The notes: generated from the letters alone by a model not told the origin. A stretch of DNA of 64,000 nt from Brachynemurus nebulosus (GCA_035578155.1 JAPWDM010000003.1:24535416-24599415); one strand, 5' to 3'; shown: positions 34,276 to 47,768, counted from the first letter of the stretch. Program-made: numbers and translations.

Positions 34276-34904
34276 TTTTATTATAATTTAAGGAATATAA
34301 AAATTTATTAAAAGCATAAGTGATGAATCGCACTTTTCTGAATAAGAAAAATATACAAAAAAAATTTTATTTTTAAAAAATTATACGACCCGTCTTACTT
34401 TTTCCAAATGAATGTAATTTAACCTTACGAAAAAAATATAGTAGGTACGGTGGGTGGTGTATTGAATTTGATATTCATATGATTGTGTCAAGGATGGTAG
34501 ATATGCGAGACATGTTACAGTGCGTTCCGGTACGGTACGCTTACGTTCACAAAAGGACGTGACAATTTACGTTCTGTTCGACTTACAATAAATAAACAAA
34601 AATTTTCAAAAGTTATGCTTTCATGAATAAACATAGCTAAAACATTATGTGCAATATAAAATAATACCTACCCACCTCAATAGTACTACAGAATACTCCA
34701 GAATATACCGGAAATATCCGAAAGATAGTCCAATGTCAACATTGTTATATTATTATAGTACATTGAAAACATTAGTGGGGTGTGTTATGGAGAAGATAAC
34801 GTGCTGTCTATTATTCAGTAAACACGACCACATTTATTGTAAGTAATAATTGGTAAGTACCTATATATTTACTTCTCTGAAAATAAAAGAAATAGCAGTT
34901 TCTT
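34276..34904. other. AT-rich DNA, nothing recognised
   Basis: A small repetitive GGTACGGTACG patch lies at about 34530. No gene is supported. Confidence 0.3.
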
Positions 34905-35281
34905 CAAAACTCAAACCTGCAATAATTCGAAACTCTCTATAATTCAAAGGTATCACGAGTTCCCTACAAAATCTCTTTATATTTCGAACTAAAACAATAC
35001 ATTTTTATACACTTAGTAATTCGAACGAAAAAATCATTGCTACGTAACAAAACGACGCGTTAATTCGAACTCATCGGCGTCAAACATCCGACAATTCAAA
35101 GTTGCAGAGAGAAAGAGACAGAAAGATTGTAAGCACATTTTGAGACAAGCTCAAGTTCATTCATCGCAAATGCTTAAAAAATTAAAGTATTTACCTATAG
35201 TTCGAACCGATAATTCGAACCTCTCTATAATTCGTAATATATTAAGAGTCGCTCGAGTTTCGAATTAACGAGAGTCGACTG
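34905..35281. mobile_element. pogo/Tigger-like fragment
   Basis: The right end reads CGAATTAACGAGAGTCGACTG followed by TA; its inverse CAGTCGACTCTCGTTAATTCG is typical of Tigger/pogo termini. ATAATTCGAAxCTCTCTATAAT occurs near both ends (34922 and 35205). The left terminus has degenerated, so the start is approximate. No coding sequence. Confidence 0.6.
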
Positions 35282-36859
35282 TATATAGGGAAGCTATAAG
35301 AAGGCAAAGTATGATAATCAGGCCAATTTGCGTATATGTGCTTTTCACCGGATATTGACGTTCTGACCCCTAAGGAACCCAGAGAACTAAAAATCTGGAA
35401 ATTTTCGATACCTGAATTTTTCTTCCGACCTTTTCTTATGAATGCACGCATGTTGAACTTAATGAATATCTTCAGATCTTCTGGGGTTAAAGGAACGAAA
35501 TCAGACCAAAAATTATTCTATATTTTCGGCATTAAAATGAGTAAAATTTTTACTCACTTTGATCAGTGGTTCTGAAGTCATTGATTTAATTTTTTACTTT
35601 TTTGAACAATTTTGATTTTTTTTTTTTTAATTTCTCTTAAGATGACACCAAGAGGTTCCAATTATTCTAAGGGCAAAATTTTTTTAAAGTCACTTTTATG
35701 TCGTGTGAAAATTTCGATTTTTTTATGCTTTATCGAAAGACCCTTCCTTATCTTTCTTACCCGAACTGAAAAAAATTTGAAATCTTTGAGCAAGGTACGA
35801 ATTCTATCATATAAATCGGCACTCTCCAGAGAGATGGGCGCCTCTTTTATAAAATATAATTTGTAGAAATTTCAATTTTTTGGAACCTAGTCTTAAAGCG
35901 CATTCAACCTCAGACTTAATCTTTATTTTCTGACGTTTTTTTTTATACATAAAATTTTAGGCCCCCACAATTCTGCTGCTCGAGATTACGGACCAATCAG
36001 CCCAACCTAAATAGATACACGTCTGACTACAACCGCAATATAAGTTATCTTACAGCGTCGCTCAACTATATTTTACACGTTTCTCATTTTTCAACTTTTA
36101 TTATCTACACATCGTAAGCATTTGAATTATCACTATTTTATTATGTCCGTTGGGTGTAGTTTAGCTTTCTAACCGCGAAAGTATTTCCAAATTACATTCA
36201 GTAGTTTTTTGTATTTATTCCTTTCTCACATTCTCTCTTTATAAAATTAATATAGAATATTGTGTATCGATAAATCAAGCGTGTTCTGTACTTGTCAGTG
36301 TGCATATACTTATTGCGAATATGGCTAGATAAAATGGAACTTATCTAGTATAATAGTGAAATTAGATATATCTAATTCATATGAAGGTGCTACATATATG
36401 TATATGCCACACGTTGAAAAACGATCCTCTTTGTGATGTGTTAAGTGACTGTTAAATAACACTTCTAAAACAATACTGTTTAAGTTTTGTTTTGCCATTA
36501 AACAAAATTGTTGCGTAACACGCTTTAAACCACAAATATGCTCATCAAGAGTAGGTATATAAGATACACAAGTAAGAGAATATATACAAAAGCAAGAAAT
36601 AATGGTTATAATGCGAAGATAATAATCGATTTGAACACGCATTATTCCAGTTCATATTTCTTTTTAAATCGCGTAGGTAGGTACTTAAGTATGCGAAATA
36701 GGAGAGATAGGTACCTACATTTTATTTCCGCGTTGTGTATAATAATTATGTTTATGCCACATTTCGATTGAAGCTGATGAAAGGAAAATTAATCTGTCAC
36801 CGCACTCTCTGTTTAAAGTTATCAGCACGATAAATCTCGAGCAAAACATTCTATTTTTC
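35282..36859. other. Unassigned repetitive-looking DNA
   Basis: 35330-35860 (CACCGGATATTGACGTTCTG, CCCTAAGGAACCCAGAGAAC) has the look of a dispersed repeat. The three frames there (35242-35866) are on both strands and share no recognisable motif. 36000-36850 is AT-rich without a gene. Confidence 0.3.
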
Positions 36860-37035
36860 TAATTGTAAAATTAGGAAAAAATCTGGAGACCCTAAACCTA
36901 GCGAACTTAGAGAAGTTCGCCAGCCAAAGACGTCCGATGTCCAGAACTTAGCTTTTTCGGCATTTTTCGTCAAAAATAGTAGTTTGCCAGAAATTGTTAA
37001 ATTTTTTTTACACTATCAAAAAAAGTGGTTCTAAA
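36860..37035 (+). mobile_element. GCGAATTTCC-family fragment (E1)
   Basis: Diverged middle part of the family: TAAAATTAGG, GGAGACCCTAAACCTAGCG, GACGTCCGATGTCCAGAAC, TAGTTTGCCAGAAATTGT. Both ends are missing. Confidence 0.45.
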
Positions 37036-37375
37036 TTGTTCTAAATAAACTGATTTTCGACAAAAATTTGAAAAACAGAATCTTAGTCCTCTTGGCAAAA
37101 TTAAAACTTTTTCCGAATTTCTTATTACACTATTGTAAAAACCAAAAAAATCACATAAGTTTTGTTGTATACTTATATAATTAATATACAGGTGCAAAAA
37201 AATAAATCCCATAATTTACGGTACAGACAAATCTCATTTTTATAATGATCTCTTTAGAGGCCACCGGTACAGTAGTGTAACATTCTATTAAAAGGATTTA
37301 AATTGCGGTGTTTCTTGAAACACATGTGAAAAACTCCCATATTATGTATGGTACCTATATTTTTTTTACAATATA

Positions 37376-37856
37376 CTGGGTGTCCCGGACGAATATATAC
37401 ATACAATTTACATGTTAATTTTTAACATTGGATTCCCATAAGGAAAAAGTTATGTCACAAGAGTGCTTTGGATAAACAAATTTTTGGTAATTTTCTTTTA
37501 TAAGATAATTTTTTCCCACCAAATTATCTGCACTATTTCTTCAACAGAATATTTTTTTGGTATTTTTATTATTTTAATATTTATTTTTAAGAAAATAAAA
37601 AAATGCCGTTTTGAATTTACAGCAGATGACACAAATATTTATTATGTAAAAATGTGAATTGCTTGAAAATTGCGACATTCATTTCTTTATTTTACTGCAT
37701 TATTATTGTTAAAGCTATAGTAACAGGAATTATAATATTAAATTAGTATTATTAGTTTCTTCAAAGCACTCTTGTGACGTAACTTTTTCCTTATGGGAAT
37801 CTAATGTTAAAAATTAAGATGTAAATCGTATGTATACATTCAAATGGGACACTTGG
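37376..37856. mobile_element. 481-bp MITE with ~100-bp inverted ends
   Basis: It starts CTGGGTGTCCC and ends GGGACACTTGG, flanked by TA (37374-37375, 37857-37858). Inverted arms of about 99 bp include CCCATAAGGAAAAAGTTATG and CACAAGAGTGCTTTG. It is a Tc1/mariner-type, non-autonomous element. Confidence 0.75.
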
Positions 37857-37929
37857 TATATATGATTATGTCATAATTAATAAATAAATTTGATATGTTT
37901 ACCAATTATTACTACAGATTTACTACAAA

Positions 37930-38097
37930 TGATTGCCAATTAAAAAAATTTCTACATTTTTTTCACACCATGTGCAGGAGGGGAAAAATCACACAAAACA
38001 GATTTTTGAGCTATTATTCCAAGGTAAACTGCTTTCCGAGAAAAAATAACTTTTGTAACCGAAAGTTCGCTATGTTATGCAGAGTACTGCGACAGGA
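37930..38097 (+). mobile_element. GCGAATTTCC-family 3' fragment (E2)
   Basis: Ends TTCGCTATGTTATGCAGAGT then ACTGCGACAGGAG, the family's 3' terminus. Upstream are TTTCCGAGAAAAAATAAC and GGAGGGGAAAAATCACAC. 5' truncated. Confidence 0.65.
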
Positions 38098-38686
38098 GTA
38101 TTTCTTTGTTCTCATATACTATATAGGCATGTTAATCATTTACCAAACTACATAGTGCTCTAATCGTACGTAATAATTGACATGACGTAATGAATTTAAC
38201 AGTTAACCGTAGTTTGATAGCTGTACATAGATAAATTATATCGAAATTACAGTGGCAATCAAAAGGAAGTAATATATCTACACTTGAAAATTATAAAGAT
38301 TTGCTAAAAGACTTCGTAAATATATTAAAGATGATAAATAGTTGATTATATGCTTCATTGCAGCCTGTTTTACCAATTGGCAACTGGATGGTGGATGATG
38401 GATTTGGAAGAAATTAATATAAAAATATTCTTCAGTACTGTAGTAACAATAATTTAGGCCAACGCGCTTTCGTTTAGAAATTAACCGTCCGGAAAACTAC
38501 GAAAAGCGTGGCGCGTAACATATATAGTAGGCATTTTATACTGTTCGCAACCTCGACACGAAGCTGAGTGATTAAATGAGCTTGTAATTTTTTTTTCTTT
38601 TTGTAATATTGCGTGATATTCAATTATTACATTTTATGTGATGTTAAACATTTTTTTTCTAAGAATATTCAGATGTTAGTTTGGAT
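38098..38686. other. AT-rich DNA, nothing recognised
   Basis: A GC-richer patch at 38465-38520 is not assignable. 38679-38686 is the left target duplication of the next element. Confidence 0.3.
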
Positions 38687-39091
38687 TAGGGATGTTATGG
38701 ATATGAAATTTCGGATACGGATACGGATATTCAAAAACATTTTTTTCGGTTTTGGTTTCGGTTACGGATATGTAATAATTTCGGATAATGTTTCGGATAC
38801 GATTACGGTTATGGATAATTGCTTTCAGCGGAAATTTTTTTTTTAGAAGGAAGGGGAAAATTTTACCGCCATAATGAACGCCAAACACAAAAAAATGGAA
38901 ATCTATCAAGAGAAACACATGCAGCAAAAACTTGCTTCGATTTAACCTCAGTTTACCAACGGCAGTTGTCTATTATAATCCGAAACAAATCAGAAAATTT
39001 TATTTTCGGATACGGTTTCGGTTTCGGATATGTAATTATTTCGGGAATCCGGTAGTTTCGGCTACGGTTACGAATATCCATAAGATCCCTA
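38687..39091. mobile_element. hAT-type MITE, 405 bp, perfect 8-bp target duplication
   Basis: The ends are TAGGGATGTTATGGATAT and ATATCCATAAGATCCCTA. GTTTGGAT flanks both sides (38679-38686, 39092-39099). The subterminal parts are arrays of TTCGGATACGG and TTTCGG words on the left and GGTTTCGG/TACGG words on the right. Those words are candidate transposase-binding repeats. Frames on both strands (38613-39135) just translate these repeats. Confidence 0.85.
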
Positions 39092-39099
39092 GTTTGGAT

Positions 39100-39859
39100 G
39101 ACTTGGATGAAATTCATGCAAAACAAACGCCATAATCTCCTGTAATGTTTTTTATGTGAAGAAAAAAAAAACTTATAATCTTTAAAAAAAAAAATTTGCA
39201 GTATTGTACAATGTAATTAATTAAACATTGCACAATATTCTAAAAAAGGCTATGAATAAAAGGGTCACAGTAATAAATTATGAATTTGGTCATATTGAAG
39301 TTTTAATTGTTTAATAGCAAACTAGGGTGATAAAATATGAGCAATTAAAAAATTAAAACGGATAGTAACATATTTTGAAATGATACTAGTCAATAAAATT
39401 AATTAATACTCTGCAACATGTGAGCGGTTATTAACACTGTACAGTTCGCGTGTCTACGCAGTAAACTTTTCCAGGGACCGGCAATATTTTTAACATATTT
39501 ACACAACACTGTACCACGTGAACAGTTCCGAATAAAAACACTGAGAGTGTCTTACCCAAGTTATTTGTCCATGGTAGTGTCACACACATGTGTGATCACC
39601 GACCGTGACTGGCCTCTAGAATTTCTCATTTTACTGTAAAGTGTTAAATCAGACTTATAATTAGTCTGCTAGAAATCTAAGTACTTAGATGTATAAATAC
39701 TTGTATAATATAAAATTTAAATATAATATAAATTGCATTATAGTAAAAGATACAATCGATTTTAGAATAGCACACAAGATAGTCCTAATATATCTCAGTT
39801 AAAGGTTCCCATGGGATACAAAACCGACAACTTAAGCATAACAGATTCAAAGTTTCCTT
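39100..39859. other. Unassigned DNA
   Basis: 39415-39640 has a more balanced composition (CACACACATGTGTGATCACC, CGTGACTGGCC) than its flanks and no recognisable frame. It could be a conserved host element or an old transposon; nothing decides it. Confidence 0.3.
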
Positions 39860-40123
39860 AATTGAATCGGTTATTGCAGAAAGGGCACATGTTACATTTT
39901 CAATTATCTGAGACCGAGTAATAAAAACCTTCCCTGTGACAAAATATGTAGCTGAAAAAATTGTAATTTTTACCAGTAAGACTCTGTATACCTCTAGTAT
40001 TTTTGCTTTAGTTTTAGCTTCTACGATACTAAGGTTCTAACTCTAAGCTACTTATTATAGTTGAAATAATTAAATAAAAAAACCACACGCACATGTGCCC
40101 TTTTTGAAATAACCGATTCAATT
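39860..40123. repeat. Inverted repeat pair, 33-bp arms
   Basis: AATTGAATCGGTTATTGCAG, AAAGGGCACATGT (39860-39892) faces its inverse at 40091-40123 with few mismatches. It is likely a small MITE. No target duplication was identified. Confidence 0.6.
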
Positions 40124-40783
40124 GTTGGTATGGTATTAAAGAATAGGATACAAAAGAATAGGATCTTACTCTTTCTCATTCGTATAAAAAATTTTTGGTC
40201 GAATTTAAATAAAGTCTGGCTGGGCTTCCAAGTGACAACAAGAACTTTTATAGTAAATACTATGTATAGAACAGGATTATGTAAATAAATTTTGGGTGAA
40301 TAATTTTTATCACCCTACTACTTTCTGAATCACTATACTAATAATATTAAAATTCCCAAAGTAAATAAAATTTAATATTCTTCAAGTTTACCTAATATAT
40401 TTAATTTTTGGTCTGTCCTGTACTATATATATGTACGGATGTATAATATGTAGGTAGTATTTAAACTGCACTTACGTTAAATATTGACACAACAGTGCAT
40501 GTGCGAACCAAACATATTGTATGTAATTAAAATAATAAAAACAATAGAGAGATACAAAACAAACAAACAAATGTATAGTTTGTGTCAATGAAGTTGGCAA
40601 GATGTTTGGTAGTACATATATTACATACATATGTACCTATATTCATGGCTAGTACGTTTGTTGCCATATTTATTATTGTTAAAGTGTCAACTGGGGTGGG
40701 AAAACGACCAATTTAATACAAGACTCGGTTTACAAACTTCACGGGCGAGAACTATACATTTTATTAACTTCCCATAGGAAGTT
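40124..40783. other. AT-rich DNA, nothing recognised
   Basis: No gene or bounded repeat. Confidence 0.3.
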
Positions 40784-41360
40784 ATTGTAATAGGTCCGAT
40801 TTTACGAATCGCTAATTTTGACATATCTCCACGTTTCAAGGTCACTAGAATCCGAATCCATCGTTTTTAGCGTGATGTCTGTGCGTGTGTTCGTTAGTTC
40901 GTTCGTTCGTGAATTTTTTTTCGTCTAGCATATCTCGAGAACAAATGATGATATCAACTCCGGACTAATTTCATTAGATGCGTAATTAAAAAATGAAGAC
41001 CGGATAAAGTTTTCAGCAAATTCGGATTAGTGGTTTGTCTTTTGTGGTAAAAAAACAGAATTAACTTTATTAAGATAACATAGATTATATGGATTTTTTA
41101 CCATAACATTATTATATAATGGCCTAAGAACCTTCCTTGATGTTAAAAACGCCAGTATATTATTATAAAATTTAAAAAAAAAAAAAGAAAAAAAAACGAA
41201 ATAAGAAACTGTTTTTGAAATATATTTTGTCTCGCATATCTTGAGAACGAATGATGTTATCATTTGTTTGATAAGGGTGGAGTCCCCACCCTTAGGTACA
41301 GAAGGCGAAGCTCCCGGTATGGTGCAAGGGGCAAAGCCTCTATCGAGGGCCCAGGGGAGA
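40784..41360. repeat. Dispersed repeat (GGAAGTTATTGTAAT) with internal duplication and GC-rich patch
   Basis: AGGAAGTTATTGTAATAGG, TCGCTAATTTTGACATATC and TCACTAGAATCC define a dispersed insect repeat. A related stretch lies at 53045-53150. TCTAGCATATCTCGAGAACA (about 40924) recurs as TCTCGCATATCTTGAGAACG (about 41230). A GC-rich patch at 41275-41360 (GAAGCTCCCGG, GGCAAAGCCTCTATCGAGGG) differs from everything around it. Confidence 0.5.
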
Positions 41361-41738
41361 AGTTGCCCGAAATGGAAAAAGAATTATTTATGTACAGTAG
41401 TCTCTAGTCTTTAAGGACACCCAATGGGAAGTTGACAGTGTGGGTAGACCTGTCCTCCAAATTTTTTATATTGGCACAATAAAATTCATTTATTCTATCA
41501 TTTGTGAGATTTTGTGGGTTTTTCAATTCTCGGCTTTTTCCGGTAATTACACGTTTCTGGTAATCGCGTTGACTACACATACTTATTAACGTGATAACAA
41601 TTTTGGCCATCTTACGTGGCATACGTTATATGTATCTGTTGTTTGGTCAACAAGCTAAACAGAACAAATATTAGAATTTTTAAGACATTTTGAAGAAATT
41701 TAGTGATTATGGTATCATTATGTATAGCTATCTATCAA
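41361..41738. other. No supported gene
   Basis: The 72-residue minus frame (41404-41622) has no recognisable domain. Confidence 0.3.
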
Positions 41739-42459
41739 CAGTGTTGCGCACGTAGACTGCGTAAGGTAATCTACCTTAATTATCTCCTCCGTAAAAAGTA
41801 AGACTACGCAATAATTGTCTATGTGGACAATATATACAATGATTACTATTTAATTTACAATAGATTATTAAGGTTGGATAAATGAATATTTGCATACTTC
41901 TTTATTTGTGAGCATATTATCTCCAAAATTTGATTTTTGATATTATAAACCAGTTAAAAATTAATGAGCTAATTTTGATTTTGCATATTTTCCTTTTTAG
42001 TGCATATTAAGTGCATATTTTCACAATTTTCCCAAGTTCATTAAATTTACAATTACTTTTTAAACTTCAACAATTTAAAAAAAAAATTAAATCAGTTACC
42101 TTTTTCAATTTACTTAAATCTGATTGTTGAAATATTTGAATTTAACAACGTATTTTAAATTTAAGTAAGAAAAGATTCAGCTTATCAAGTTTTTCATTTT
42201 TTGGTCCCCAGGCATTTTTAAATTGTCATTTGGGCAGATTTTATTTCCAAATTATCCGAATTTAAGGGGTACCAAATTTATTTTAACAGTGATACGTATT
42301 ACGTATTTCAGGCTCTAATTCATTTTGTTAAATTATCTGTTAATTTACTGCCATTCGCCATATTGTTGACATTCTCTACTGCATAGTCGATATTGTCAAC
42401 ATGGTCTACGCATTGTCGACGTGTAAATGTAGAATTTACGTGTATAATCGCACAACACT
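41739..42459. mobile_element. Possible hAT-like element with CAGTGTTGCGC ends
   Basis: CAGTGTTGCGCACG on the left faces CGCACAACACT on the right. Both subterminal regions hold TAGAC/GTCTAC and ACGCA words. The flanks TCTATCAA and ACTATCGA are similar but not a clean duplication. No coding sequence. Confidence 0.4.
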
Positions 42460-42531
42460 ATACTATCGATAAAGGATGCGATTTACCTAGAAGCGTTTGG
42501 AATCCTTTTCTCAGCCTTATTTATGTAAGTA

Positions 42532-43056
42532 TTGGGTCATCCGCAAAGTTCGTGCCGTTTTTGGTGTAAATGACCATCCCGATTTTCATTAAATGGCCGA
42601 AAACGGTGGATTTTGAATGCTCAGAAGTTGCCGCTAATTCTTGACAGTTTGTCTTGGGTTTCGCTTTATTTCTTGACGTTTTGTTTCATCGTCAATACAC
42701 ACAGGTCATCTTCCAAAGAAAAATTACCCTTTAGAAATCTAACAAACCACTTTCTACAAGTTCTGTCAGAAAGCTCATCGTCACCACAAACACTACAAAC
42801 ATTTCTCGTTGCATCTGCAGCATTAGTACCTTTTTTAAATCTGACATGATGTTCCTTGATATCTAAGACTGCTCATTATTAGTGACAAAATAAAATTATT
42901 TAAACACTGTTTAAAGATTTATGATACATGTTACAAGCCAGACTATCGGCCTAACATTTACAGGTTGTTGCATGTTTCGTTTGCGGTTGCTACTTGAAAA
43001 AATATGAATTCAATCGAGCGGCTCCGAAAACGGCACGAACTTTTCGGATGACCTAA
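42532..43056 (-). mobile_element. mariner element, internally deleted, 525 bp
   Basis: The ends are TTGGGTCATCCGCAAAGTTC and the inverse GAACTTTTCGGATGACCTAA, flanked by TA (42530-42531, 43057-43058). Such ends are typical of mariner. It retains part of the transposase N-terminus on the minus strand and has lost the catalytic region. Confidence 0.85.
42666..42866 (-). pseudogene. mariner transposase N-terminal fragment
   Basis: The minus strand reads EHHVRF, KKGTNAADATRNVCSV, DDELSDRTCRKWFVRFLKG and NFSLEDD. This is the helix-turn-helix DNA-binding region of mariner transposases. About six residues between VRF and KKG appear lost relative to the family, and a stop follows about 20 residues after NFSLEDD. 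The DDD catalytic domain is absent. The frame on the plus strand (42613-42849) is its shadow. Confidence 0.8.
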
Positions 43057-43058
43057 TA

Positions 43059-43881
43059 ATTATTTTATTCAAGTATCATCCGTACTATTTTTACAGTCAA
43101 TTTTATACACTTATGTGTCTATAATGAATTTATCGCAGTCTATAAGTTTAAATGTTGAACAAAAAAAAACTTAACCATGAAACTGTCAATGAAACTAACG
43201 GAAAACAATACACATGTTGTTCAAATAACATGCTTAACTGTTTACAAGGACGCGACAAAAAAAGCAGAATTTTTTATTATAAAACGCAAAATTGATGTGA
43301 TGAGTTTGCATGAAAACAGTTGTACGTTAATTCCTTTGTAGATAAAGATCTCAAATACAATAAAATTTCAAGTCATTCAACGCGATGTGATGTTTACTAG
43401 TAATTATTAATATAATAGTAAAAATAAACATTTGATTCTTATCTTTTGACGCACATCAACCGAATAATATGATAAGAGAAGTACGGCTACGATCTTTTTC
43501 ATTTTACTATATTTTTCGATTCAGGAAGCCGACACGACATGCTGATGAAAGACGGACGAATAACATCGCGCCTAATTATGTATTACGCATAGTATCGAAT
43601 ACAATCACTGAAATAGACGTCATCTGAACATTTATAATTTGCAACTGAATATGATTTTGATATGTTTTCTTCATAAATATTTTATTAGTAAATAAAACTG
43701 CTCTGCCCCATAGGTACCAAAATATCGTCAGGAAGTATATAAATAGATAAAACTCCTGTTGGACATTTTTCGATTCCTTGCTTATTTTGAAAATTCAGTG
43801 TTTCCGTTGTTTTCGTAACAGCAAACATCAATTTTCCCTAGACGTAATAGTGACACGATGCAAAAAATATAATCTGTACTA
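43059..43881. other. AT-rich DNA, nothing recognised
   Basis: No gene or bounded repeat. Confidence 0.3.
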
Positions 43882-44135
43882 GGGTTGCCAACACTACCAA
43901 TGAATATTTCGGGATTTAATGGGAAAAAAATCGGGACGGGACAAGTAAAATCAGGACTCTTAAAAAAAAATGTTTTAATCAGCCAGTAGGAAAGATATTC
44001 TTTTTATTTTTATTATTTGTTACTAACAGCTACATATTTAAACCATGATCTGACAAATCTTTAAACAAAACAATTTCTTGAAGATAATATTACAATAATA
44101 TTTCTTAATTTTATTTTATTAAATTAAAAATCAAG

Positions 44136-44683
<548 letters not shown>

Positions 44684-44862
44684 TATACCTATATGTATAA
44701 TTATATGAACGAATGTGTTTGTGGTACAACAGGAAGATAGATTGTATATAAGCACGATATAAGTCATATACGTCATACATATGTATATGTTTGTATGTTA
44801 CTTATATGCCGTTTTTTAGGGTTCCGAAGAAAGTTTTATTTTTTAGAGCTCCGAAATAAATC

Positions 44863-45195
44863 TCCCGAGACTATAATAGAAATTTATTTTCGGGTCCCTA
44901 GAAACCGAAAATAATGTTCACTAAAATTTATGTGTTAAATTTATATTTAGTCCCACACCGTTGGACAAATTCGTTAGCCAGCTATATCGGATGCATAGAA
45001 CATGGTTTTTTTGACCATTTTTCCGTGAAAAAAATTAGTTTTTTGCCAAAATTTTCTCAAGTTAAAAATTTTTTTCGACATTTATTTACACCATTAGAAA
45101 GAGGAGGAAAAATCACTTAAAAGGGTGAAAAATCACAGAAAAACGGATTTTTATAAACGGAAATTCCCTATGTTATGCAGGATGCTGCGACAGGG
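44863..45195 (+). mobile_element. GCGAATTTCC-family element, 5' truncated, no AT array (copy D)
   Basis: It starts within the family near CCCGAGACTATAATAG and ends GCAGGATGCTGCGACAGGGG. Where other copies have the AT array it has only TTATGTGTTAAATTTATATT. It therefore shows the unexpanded or contracted state. Confidence 0.7.
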
Positions 45196-45644
45196 GTATT
45201 TTATTTTTTGCTTATCAGCTGTATTATTTTTGGAGAAAAACATTTTTCATAAAGTTGACCGTCTTTGGCATTGATTATTTTTAGGGTACCTACTCGAACG
45301 CCACTTACGTATTTTATGTACGTCAAATAATTGCTCTCATTTTTTGGAGGGATTTTAATGTTGGAAGAATTTTAATGAGTTAATCTGGCAACACTGTAAG
45401 CTGTATAAGTTATAAATCAGTAGACAGACTACACATTATCAGTAGGTCCAGCAAATATGCTTACTTCCTTGGCCGTCATGACATGCAAACGCGATAATTT
45501 GGAAACAACAATAGCAAGACTGGCGGGACTAAAAATGTAAAAAAAAATTCTAGATGATAAAAATCGGGACAATTAGCGTCCCGCCACTACTGTTGTCGGG
45601 ACGCGGGACATATAGGCCTAAAATCGGGACAGTTGGCAACCCTA

Positions 45645-47596
45645 TTCTCAACCCAGTAGCATATATGTAATAGCATACGTCTAGCACAATGCAATAAAAC
45701 CTTTTTTTTTAAATGGTAGATCAAATGGTCGGAAAACGACATTTCATATTACATGACCTAATGTTATTTCAACTAACGATGGAAATGATTCTAGGTTGCA
45801 AGAATTCTATTTAAATTTAAAGAACTACTTTTAAGCATTTCTCTAATGCTTAAAAGTGTCGATATTTATCTGAAATAGGGCCAACCAAGTGATCGAAAAA
45901 CCACATTTCATATTAAATAAAAATGTAATTTAGAAAACTGATAATCGTCATATATGATTCTATTGTGACCGCACAAAATTATCAGAGATATTACCAAGCT
46001 GACTGAAAAAAAGCTGAGAAACGCTATTCTATACAATCACATTAACTTGATGTCACAATTTCAAGCACGGAGCAGATAAATGCTAGTAAATAGTATATTA
46101 CTTGACAAGGACCGTAAGTGTTTTTTTGTGCCTCGGATGCAATCTGAGAATCCGAGGCTGAAAGCATGCATGCCATATGGGAACTTGTGGAATGACAACT
46201 CCAATAAAAGAACCCTACAGTCGCCATTTTTATATATCTATATTGAAACAAAAAATAGGTTGTAACACTTTAAGGTCATAGTAAATACAATGCCAAATCT
46301 TAAGAACTTAGATAAATTTTTTACTTGTAAAAAATTTCGGAAACTGTCTTTATTTTCTATTAATTGTCTAAATTGTCGAAAGGTATTTATCCCCTTAACA
46401 AACTGTGTTCAAACTCTCCTTAATGTATCATCCATCTTTGTTTATATTTTATTTTATTTAATTAAAAAACAAAACTACCTGAAAGTTTCATTTAGATCAT
46501 TAAAAATCACGTACATAACATAAGAGAATAGGCGTACCTACCTATGCTTTAAACATGTTTTAAACAGAAACTTTCAAAAATAATGAATGTACGGAAATGA
46601 AAAATTATAAAATTGCACGTCGTAAACAGTAAAAAATTTCCATAAAATATGAGAAAAGTAAATTAAATGATGAAACGCCAAAAGTTTCCCAACACCCAAG
46701 CAACTCATGTACTCATTTATATGAGTAAGAATTGTCCAATTCATATATATCTATGCTATACACTAAAAATTTTATACCGTCCCATTTGCGTGTTAACAAT
46801 GTTTAATTTCATTTGTCGTTTTCAAGTTTCAAGACAAATAAGACCTACTTTACGTGATTACAAAAGCACGGAAAACATTGGAATGAAGGAATATGTTTTT
46901 CCACCCACTTGTAACCGAGTGTAGGTATGTTACGTTAAGAAATTAACGACACGGAAAAACACCGTTTATTTACTTCATAATTTGTCCACGAAATAATGTC
47001 ATTAATTTCCGTTTTCGTTTAAACTAAGTAAATGAAATTGTACAAAATGTTTCTCAGAAGAAAAGTTTTAATCAAATTGTGGCATTACGAGTTTTCGGGG
47101 AATTTCGAGAAAAAAACAATTACGTGATACAACTTACAAATGATTTGATATTTATCTGAATTATCTTACTAATCTAGAATTTTTTTTTTAACTCCTCGGA
47201 ACGAAAATTTATTAACTACGACCGTAGCAGTATTAAATTATTCAGGAAGGTGTCTAAAAGGTGACTCTAGATATGAACTGACATTAAAGTTTTTGAAGGT
47301 TTTATATTGAATAAGAAAGAATATAGGTAGAGTTTATCCTTCCTAGCACCTGCCGATGAGACAAATTATTCGAAATTGGTGAGTTGGTGACTGGAGACGA
47401 CAATGGTAAGCGGTACCTCTTATTTTAGTCAAACTTTAACGAAGTAATATGGCAAGCAGTTTATTTGAGCTTTATTACTCCCAACTTTAGGTGCTAACAA
47501 ATATTTTAGTTTAATTAATAACGCAGATCTATTCTGTTTGTTAAAATCTAAAAAAAATTCAGTCTTGCTCTTTTTGATAGACAGGGCAATTATATT
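45645..47596. other. AT-rich DNA with two hairpins
   Basis: CTTTTAAGCATT faces AATGCTTAAAAG near 45829-45858, and GCCTCGGAT faces ATCCGAGGC near 46130-46160. A diverged direct repeat (GACATTTCATATTACATGAC near 45738, CCACATTTCATATTAAAT near 45901) is also present. None of the short frames is recognisable. Confidence 0.35.
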
Positions 47597-47744
47597 CAGG
47601 GCCAGCAACGGGAAGGGGGCTCAGCTAGAGCAATTTCCCGGGGGATCCGGGAGTAAAAAGAGGGCCTGGACTTTTTTTTCGTCAACTATATTTTTGAAAA
47701 CAAAAATTTTTTGGTTGTGACCGTCATTTCACTTGCTGGCCCTG
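47597..47744. mobile_element. hAT-like MITE, 148 bp
   Basis: The ends are CAGGGCCAGCAA and TTGCTGGCCCTG, perfect inverses. The flanks ATTATATT and GTTACATT agree at 6 of 8 bases, acceptable for an aged 8-bp target duplication. Confidence 0.65.
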
Positions 47745-47768
47745 GTTACATTAACAATAAGGGTATAA

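Noticed and set aside
36538..36771. 77-residue frame overlapping an opposite 105-residue frame
   Set aside because: Both are AT-driven and unrecognised; no support for either.
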